A stretch of 64,000 bases of DNA from Linderina pennispora (lineage: Eukaryota > Kickxellomycota > Kickxellomycetes > Kickxellales > Kickxellaceae), in the NCBI RefSeq assembly GCF_002104995.1, contig NW_024468264.1, forward strand, positions 62,001 through 126,000, given 5' to 3'. How positions within the stretch are numbered: position 1 is the stretch's first letter; each line of letters starts with the position of its first letter. The translations under genes and the position numbers were made by a program. A model generated the notes under the pieces. That model saw only the letters and a program-made list of their open reading frames with translations, was not told the origin of the DNA and searched no databases. Below are positions 58,100 through 64,000 of this stretch, one piece after another.

Positions 58100-59533
58100 C
58101 TACCACGACTTGAGCGCATCCTTGCACAGCTCGTACGACCAGAAGCTAACGCCAATAGCAGGCGCAACCTTCAGGTAGTTGGGCACCAGGCCACGGTAGA
58201 AGCCCAGCACGCCCTCAGACTTGATCATCTGCTTGACGGCATCCCAGGTGCTGGAGTACCGGTAGTTGATGCCCGACATAGATGTGACCTGCATGCGGCG
58301 ACGCAGCACATCGAACGGATACGTGATAGTCTGCGCACAGCAGCCAGCCAGAGCACCACAGACCAGCTTGCGCAGACCCGACGGCGCGCTCTCGCCCTCA
58401 GGCGTGAAGAACTTGCGCAGCACCTCGTAGCACTGGAAGTTCAGCGCAATGTACGGAGCAACACCGGCCAAGGTCGCACCGAATCCACGGTACGTTGCAC
58501 GCAGACCGCCCTCCTTGGTGTAGATCTCGACAAAGGTCTTCCAGATGCCGGGCATCTTGGGGATCACTGGCCGGCCGCGCGCGTCCTTGGGCAGCTTGTC
58601 GATGTTGGCCAGAGCCTGGGCCGTCTGCACGCTGATCCGCGTGCGCACAATGTCCAGCGGGTAGGTCGCCGCCACCGAGGCAATGCCAGCACCGGCGCCC
58701 GCAGTCAGTCGCCGCGGCGTATCGAGCTCCGTCTTGCCCTCCTCCATCAGCATCTTCTTGAGCTGCTCATATGTCGCAAACTGCACTGCACTATACGGCA
58801 CTATCCGCACCACGTTCGTGCCGTTTCCGCGCATGTACCCAGCCAAGCCCTCGTCGCGCCACATCTTCGCCAGCGTGCCCACCACGCCCTTGTAGTTGGT
58901 TCCTGATCCCTTGCTTTGCACCTAAGAATTGCACAATGGGTAGCCGGTATGGCGTGGAGTATTAGCTGTATGTAAAAAAATGGCCGCACATGATGCATGT
59001 GGTGACAAGCCATGGGAAACAACAGCCGCTGCAACTCCTGATCGGAGGATGCAAGCGATTGGGAGGACGGCATTCACATCCAAACAGGCACCATCCGTGG
59101 GCTGCGGTCCTTGCCAGTACACGGAGGGCGGCCGATCATAATCGCGGATCCATACTGGTATCCCCCACACCTGGGCATTTCGGAAACCGCAGGACACAGC
59201 AATATCTGTCTATCACCCAGCAACCTCCTTTGGCCAGCCATATCCCAAGAAAGCATGGAGAGGCTGGGCAAAATGCAGCGGTGCAGTAGCCAAGGGAGCC
59301 AGCCCTCCCCAGCCCCCAGACCAGACGAGTCATAAACACCTTTGACGTACCTGGAAGAGAATCTTCATGCGCTCCAGCGGGCTGACGACGGTGCGCGACA
59401 CTGCGCCTGAAATACCGCCAGCAATCAGATGCTTGAGCCAGGTGATATCCTGGTTGCCGAACCAGTACCTCGAGCTCCACTTGGGCACCGACTGAACTTC
59501 AGAATTTACCAACACGGTGGATTCGCCGGCCAT
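58100..59533 (-). CDS. Mitochondrial carrier, YPR011C/SLC25A42-like
   Basis: An inner-membrane metabolite carrier. Exon 1 (59533-59351) and exon 2 (58921-58100) flank a 429-base intron with GTACGT and TTAG ends in phase 0 (KILFQ joined to VQSKGSG). Three repeats are visible, with SRTVVSPLERMKILFQ, ATYPLDIVRTRISVQTA and ITYPFDVLRRRMQV, each fitting Px[DE]xx[RK]. Features such as RGNGTNVVRIVPYSAVQFATYE and PGIWKTFVEIYTKEGG match the yeast Ypr011c type, described as an adenosine phosphosulfate carrier, and related CoA/adenine-nucleotide carriers. The exact substrate is not certain. Length is 334 residues and the frame is clean. It converges with the MFS gene and diverges from MAK11. Confidence 0.9.
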
Positions 59534-60160
59534 TATGAGGTTGAAAGAACGAGAAGAAAAAGGAGGGTGCACCGACAGGGCGTGTGGGAATAAATTGGGG
59601 GTTGCAAAGAGGCCGAGGTAGGAATTCTGCAGAAGAGAAAGAGAGACTTTTAAACTGTCCAGTGCCAGAACGGCTGATTGAGATAAACGATTCAGCACAA
59701 GCCCTGTTTCGTTTAAAGCTGTGGTTGCCCAAACAGCGATCTGCGGGAAGATTCGCCTTCCCCACCCGCCCAGCCAGAAAACCCAGTCACACCCGACATA
59801 AAAAATTTTCATTTGTGGCTCGGGAGAGCGCCGATAAAGGAAGCCTGCTTCTCGGATCCTACTGAGAGGCATATGAAAACCATCGCGATGTTTCACACAG
59901 GCGCGGCGCATACCGACGCCGGAGGACTTGGCAGGTCCTCCCGCCCTCAGTTGCTACTGCCTGATCGGAGCAGCTGCGCCCGAGCACACCAGGAACAAGG
60001 TCGGCGATGTTTGCCATTGAGATGTAATCCGTTAGTCGATTACCGGACCCAACAGATCAAGGCTGGCAAAAAAGTGCCTGAGCCAGAGCCTGCAACAATT
60101 TTTCGTCTTTTGCCACCTCCACAACCTCCCCCCTTCTATACGACGACACAGCAATCCAGA
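59534..60160. promoter_or_regulatory. Divergent promoter region of the mitochondrial carrier and MAK11
   Basis: About 630 bases between divergent start codons. A plus-strand frame stays open through part of it into MAK11, but it has no family resemblance and is read as leader. Confidence 0.4.
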
Positions 60161-61265
60161 ATGGCACCCAAGGAAGAGCACAGGCGGAAGCGGGTCAAGG
60201 TCGACCAGAAGAAGGCGAAGAAGACCGCAACAGAGCCCAAGACAGCTGACATCGACATCCCCGCGCTCGGCGAGACAGCACCCGCCAAGGACACGTTCCT
60301 GATCACAGCTGGCACATACGAGCGGATCCTGTACGGCATCGAGGCGCGGTTCGTTGGCAAGCTGCTGACGCTCTCCCCGCGGTTTATCTTCCCGGCGCAC
60401 ATTGGCTGCATCAAGGCAGTCTCGGCTGGCGGCCGCTTCCTGGCGTCCGGCAGTACCGACGAAATCGTCAAGCTCTACGACCTGAAGAAGCGCGTGGAGC
60501 TTGGCTCATTGCACGAACACAAGGGATCCATCACCTCGCTGCAGTTCCATGGCCACACGCACCTGCTGACGGCCAGCGACGACGGCGCCATTTGCATTTT
60601 CCGCTCAAAGGACTGGGAGCCGCTCAAGGTGCTAAAGGCGCACAAGGCTGCCGTCACCGATATCGCGATCCACCCGTCTGGCAAGCTAGCACTCTCGGTG
60701 TCGCTGGATAGATCGATGATCCTGTGGAACCTGCTGACGGGACAGAAAGCTAGCCGCACGCGCACGCCCCAGGCGGGAGAGCTGGTCGAATGGTCCAAGT
60801 CTGGCGCCATGTATGCCATTGCGTATGCGACCGAGATCCAAATCTACCGTGTTGGCCAGCCCGACGCCGTGGCCATGGTGACGTCGCGCCAGCGTATCAC
60901 TTCGATCCTGTTTGTCCGAGTTTAACGGCAACGATTTCCTGCTGGTCGGATCGCAGGATAAGCGCATGCACATCTACTCGACCGCTGGAGACGAGCTGGC
61001 AACAGCGCAGCTGCACGACAACCGCATCAAGGGTCTGAGCGCTGTTGAGGTGACGTTCCCCGACGAATCTGTGCACACGGTCATTACGTCAGTGTCGTCA
61101 GATGGGTACATCAAGGCGTGGAAGCTCGATGATCTAGTCGGTGTGCTCGACCCGAAGAGCAAGCCTGATCCCAAAAAGGTGCCTGAGCTTACGGCCGAGC
61201 CCCTGGCCAAGTACAACGCCGACGTGCGACTCACCTGCGTTGCTGCGTCTAACGATATTTACTGA
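60161..61265 (+). CDS. MAK11: WD-repeat ribosome biogenesis protein, Mak11/PAK1IP1 family
   Basis: Acts in 60S ribosomal subunit maturation in the nucleolus. After a basic N-terminus (KEEHRRKRVKVDQKKAKK) come WD-type beta-propeller blades: FPAHIGCIKAVSAGGRFLAS with GSTDEIVKLYDL, LHEHKGSITSLQFHGHTHLL with ASDDGAICIF, LKAHKAAVTDIAIHPSGKLA with SLDRSMILWNL, and later SSDGYIKAWKL. One apparent inserted base near 60918 breaks the frame after TSILF; the continuation is EFNGNDFLLVGSQDKRMHIY. Corrected length is 367 residues, fitting the family. The ATG at 60161 begins the typical basic tail, and longer upstream frames were not used. Confidence 0.85.
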
Positions 61266-61354
61266 GTGCTGTAATCGAGTAAACAAATTTGTCGGATACA
61301 TGTTTGAAGTGACAACCAAAAAATGTAAAAAGAAAGCGACTTGCAAATGCTGCC

Positions 61355-63219
61355 CTATTGAAAAGCAGCGGGGGGCAGCTGGGCGCGCGCTTGCTCAAAT
61401 GTTGCCAGCGCCTGCTGGTAGTTCCAGCCGCTCTCGGTCAGGCACTTGACAGTCCACTCCGCGTTCATCTTGGTCTGCGTCTGCAGCGCCTGTGCCATAG
61501 CCAGCTGCTCGCCTGCCAGGCCACCGAACTGGTCCACACCTCCACCAGCAGCCGGAGCCGCTGCTGCCGCTGAAGTGGCCTGGTCAGCGCCAGACTGCCA
61601 GTTCTCGAATCCGTTGTAGCGCCGCACTGTGAGCTGATCGTGCAGAATCGCACACGGCCACCCAGCCATCGCAGCTGGCGACCCCGGAACCGCCGGAATC
61701 AGTACAAACACGCGGTCAAATGAAAGTGTGTTCGTCGCCGCCGGCTCATCAAACTCGCCGTGCAAGTTGACAATGATCGCTGCCTGCGATCCAGTAGAGC
61801 TCGGGACCTCGGTCTGCCATGCCTCAAAGCTGAACTTTTGCGCGTCCTGCATCGGGTGCCGCGTGGCTGGCAGCTTCAGCAGTGTCTGCCACGATTGCCT
61901 GGTTGCCGCCAATTAGCGAGTTGATTCGCTTGCTCGCACCTTTGACCCGCTCCATGTTCCGGCTAATGCTCAGGTACGACGACAGCTCCACACGCTTCTG
62001 GCTGCGCGGGTCGTTCTGTGCTGAAACGCTGGACGGGTGCGTCGTGTCGACCATCAATGAGAATTGCGCGTTGGCGTCGTAGATGTTGCCAAGGTCCGCG
62101 CGGCTGCCATCATACAGCCCAATGAAGCCGGCAATGAAGCCGTTCGCTAGCTGCTCGATCTCGCTGTTTTCCACAAACGACGGCTTTGTAGGGAATGGCA
62201 GCTGTTTGTTCTTGGCTACAGCATTGCTGCCACCGTTTCTGGAAGCCGATCCAGGCTGGGCCACAGGCGTCACCGCGTTCATATCCAGCATGCTGACCGT
62301 CGGGAACCGCTCGTGGACCTGGTTAATGTACGTTGATCCGTCGGGTACCCGCGACAGCTCCTGTTCACGCATCGGATTTCCGTCCAGGATGAGCTCCACG
62401 AGCTCCTGCAGTGGATCTGTCGAGCCCTTGGTTGACAGGCAGTCCAGCTCGCGGAAGTTAGATAGCGCATTGTTGGCCAACGACAGGTTCCGCAGCTTCG
62501 GGAACTTGAATCCGAGATCCGCCACTGGCTTGAGTGAGTGTAGCCCGTTGCTGGCCAGGTTCATTGTGATGATGTTTGGGAACATCTGCGAAGCAACGGT
62601 TAAGATCGCCACATATATCTTGCCCGAGTGCAGCGGATCGGCACCCATCGATATAATAATCGGGTCGGACGCCAGATTCGACAGATCCAGTGCCACACCC
62701 TGCCTGTCAACGCGTGTCTGCAGCAGCGCAACAAGCTTGTCCTTGATGTCCGAGCTGCTGCCGCCGGCCGATGCACCTCCTGCACTCCATTGTTCCGAAT
62801 TTGACCGGGTTCTTTGGTATCTGCAGCGTCAGCTTGTTGCCTGCAAACCGGATCCCGCTCAACTTCAGCAGGCTCTGTGCAATAGCCTGGTTCGGCACTG
62901 TAATGTACATGATGTCGTTCTGGATGTGTGAGTCCATGATCTGCGCCGGAGTCGACAGCTTGCGGTCCAGAAACTTGTACAGCGAGTCCTGTGTGCCGCC
63001 CTGCCAGCCCTTCATTGACACCTGCACAGGTCCATCGGGCTGCCCACCAAAGTTGCCGCCATGCGACCCGAAGGCTGGGTTTCCATTGCCACCTCCGTTA
63101 TTCATCGTGAACATGCCAGGGTTGTTGTTGCTGAACCCGCCATGGCCATTATTGAACCCGCCGCGACCACCACCACCGCGACCGCGTCCGCCTCGACCAC
63201 GAATTGAAAAATTGCTCAT
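61355..63219 (-). CDS. MEX67: Nuclear mRNA export receptor Mex67/NXF1
   Basis: Carries spliced mRNPs through nuclear pores as a heterodimer with Mtr2/p15. The N-terminus is an RGG-type RNA-binding region (SIRGRGGRGRGGGG), followed by an RRM-like domain (MYITVPNQAIAQSLLKLSGI). Leucine-rich repeats come next (NIITMNLASNGLHSLKPV, FPKLRNLSLANNALSNFREL, LVELILDGNPM), then an NTF2-like domain (FIAGFIGLYDGSRADLGNIY) and a C-terminal TAP-C/UBA-like domain (VKCLTESGWNYQQALATFEQ) that binds FG nucleoporins. The frame breaks near 62790 and 61890, each consistent with one extra base. Corrected length is 620 residues, similar to yeast Mex67 (599). It converges with MAK11, with only about 90 bases between their stops. 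Confidence 0.93.
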
Positions 63220-63750
63220 TTAAACCGCAGCAAACCACTGAAACAGGCAAGGTGAAATGTATGTGTCTGTGAAATCAAGAGAATAGACCCGCTCCCCCAG
63301 CGTTGACACAAATCGCACTGAAAGAAGAGGACTGAAAATGAAGACTAGCGGGAGAAAAAGCGAGGTGTCAGAATTTCGCAGTGCAACACATTCTGTAGCG
63401 CCAATTCGCCTCGCACAGGCGTTGAACAGGGCTGATCGGCTGATTCTGGGATCCAGATCTGCTGCTAAGCCTGACACGCACATTGTGCATTTGGTATTGG
63501 TATGTTGTCACCAGCCCAATCTGCACTGGTGCTGATGCTGGGGCTGCTTGGGACATGGGGGTATTATTGTCTTGGAAGCAAGAAAGTAAATGTTTCTAAC
63601 AGATAATTATTAGTTGGACGCAAGTTTGAAAGTAAGTAACAGATGCAGGTGCTAGAGTAGGAGATTGTGTGGGTGAATAATGTCGCAAAAAAAGAGAGCG
63701 TGGGGCGGTGGAAGGAAAATGAAGAAAAAACGCAAGGCAGCCTAAATGTT
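63220..63750. other. Intergenic region upstream of MEX67
   Basis: No gene seen. The right part is AT-rich and forms the 3' flank of the partial gene at the window edge. Confidence 0.5.
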
Positions 63751-64000
63751 TCACTTGGTATCGCATTCCACATCCTTCTCGAAAACCGCCTTCTTCTTGG
63801 TCTTCCAGAAGGTGACGCCTGACGGGAGGTCGCCAGACAAGATGAGATCCGGTGGGTGGCTGGGATCCTTCAAGAAATAGACGGTCCCGCGGTACTTGCG
63901 CACCGTGATGACGATGCTGGCAAGGTTGACGACGATCAAGAGGGCGCTAACCAGAATGATCCAGTCATTGGTCCACTCGATGCGCGTGCTCTTGGTCGAT
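63751..64000 (-). CDS. C-terminal end of a membrane protein (partial)
   Basis: The frame runs in from beyond the window and ends with a stop at 63751. The visible 82 residues have one strong transmembrane segment (DWIILVSALLIVVNLASIVI), then a basic and hydrophilic tail (TVRKYRGTVYFLKDPSHPPD, then FWKTKKKAVFEKDVECDTK) probably facing the cytosol. No family was recognised. Confidence 0.6.
   Translation of the reverse strand, partial: STKSTRIEWTNDWIILVSALLIVVNLASIVITVRKYRGTVYFLKDPSHPPDLILSGDLPSGVTFWKTKKKAVFEKDVECDTK

Overview
The window looks like nuclear DNA of an early-diverging filamentous fungus. Genes are compact and GC-rich, with zero to two short introns that mostly open with GTAAGT or GTATGT and end in TAG. 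There are two class V-type chitin synthases carrying myosin-like motor domains, a P3A plasma-membrane proton pump, and Gly/Tyr- and Pro/Ala-rich secreted proteins. Kickxellomycotina (a Coemansia-like organism) is a plausible source, but that is an impression, not a demonstration. No prokaryotic, viral, CRISPR, tRNA or rRNA feature was found.

Layout: a repeat-rich secreted protein (0-2 kb); a TRP14-like thioredoxin divergent from SEC18/NSF (2.9-6.1 kb); an AT-rich stretch with a heavily broken GATA-factor gene (6.1-11.5 kb); UGP1, then BUD23 divergent from an alanyl-tRNA editing protein (11.5-17.5 kb); a long non-coding stretch and PMA1 (17.5-22.8 kb); SET1, a bifunctional PFK-2/FBPase-2 gene and a Na+/Ca2+ exchanger-like gene (23.5-32.7 kb); a Gly/Tyr-rich secreted protein, a membrane-anchored metallophosphatase and an NADP-dependent oxidoreductase (33-36.7 kb); two tandem myosin-chitin synthases followed by a disordered Ser-rich protein gene (37.3-53.7 kb); then a divergent SDR, an MFS transporter, a mitochondrial carrier, MAK11, MEX67 and a partial membrane protein (54.9-64 kb).

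Much of the content is concerned with building the cell surface. UGP1 supplies UDP-glucose, the two chitin synthases make chitin, PMA1 energises the plasma membrane, SEC18 drives secretory fusion, and two low-complexity secreted proteins may end up in the wall. The chitin-synthase block also carries two exact matches to the Rlm1/MEF2 MADS-box consensus, which in yeast links to cell-wall-integrity signalling.

A major caveat applies throughout. Many conserved genes are broken by single-base indels, about 32 apparent insertions against about 5 deletions. They are concentrated in some genes (SEC18, PMA1, PFKFB, the exchanger) and almost absent from others (about 11.8 kb of chitin-synthase coding sequence has one). 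Residual insertion errors of single-molecule sequencing are the simplest explanation. Spans are therefore given for the whole gene and the breaks are described in each entry.
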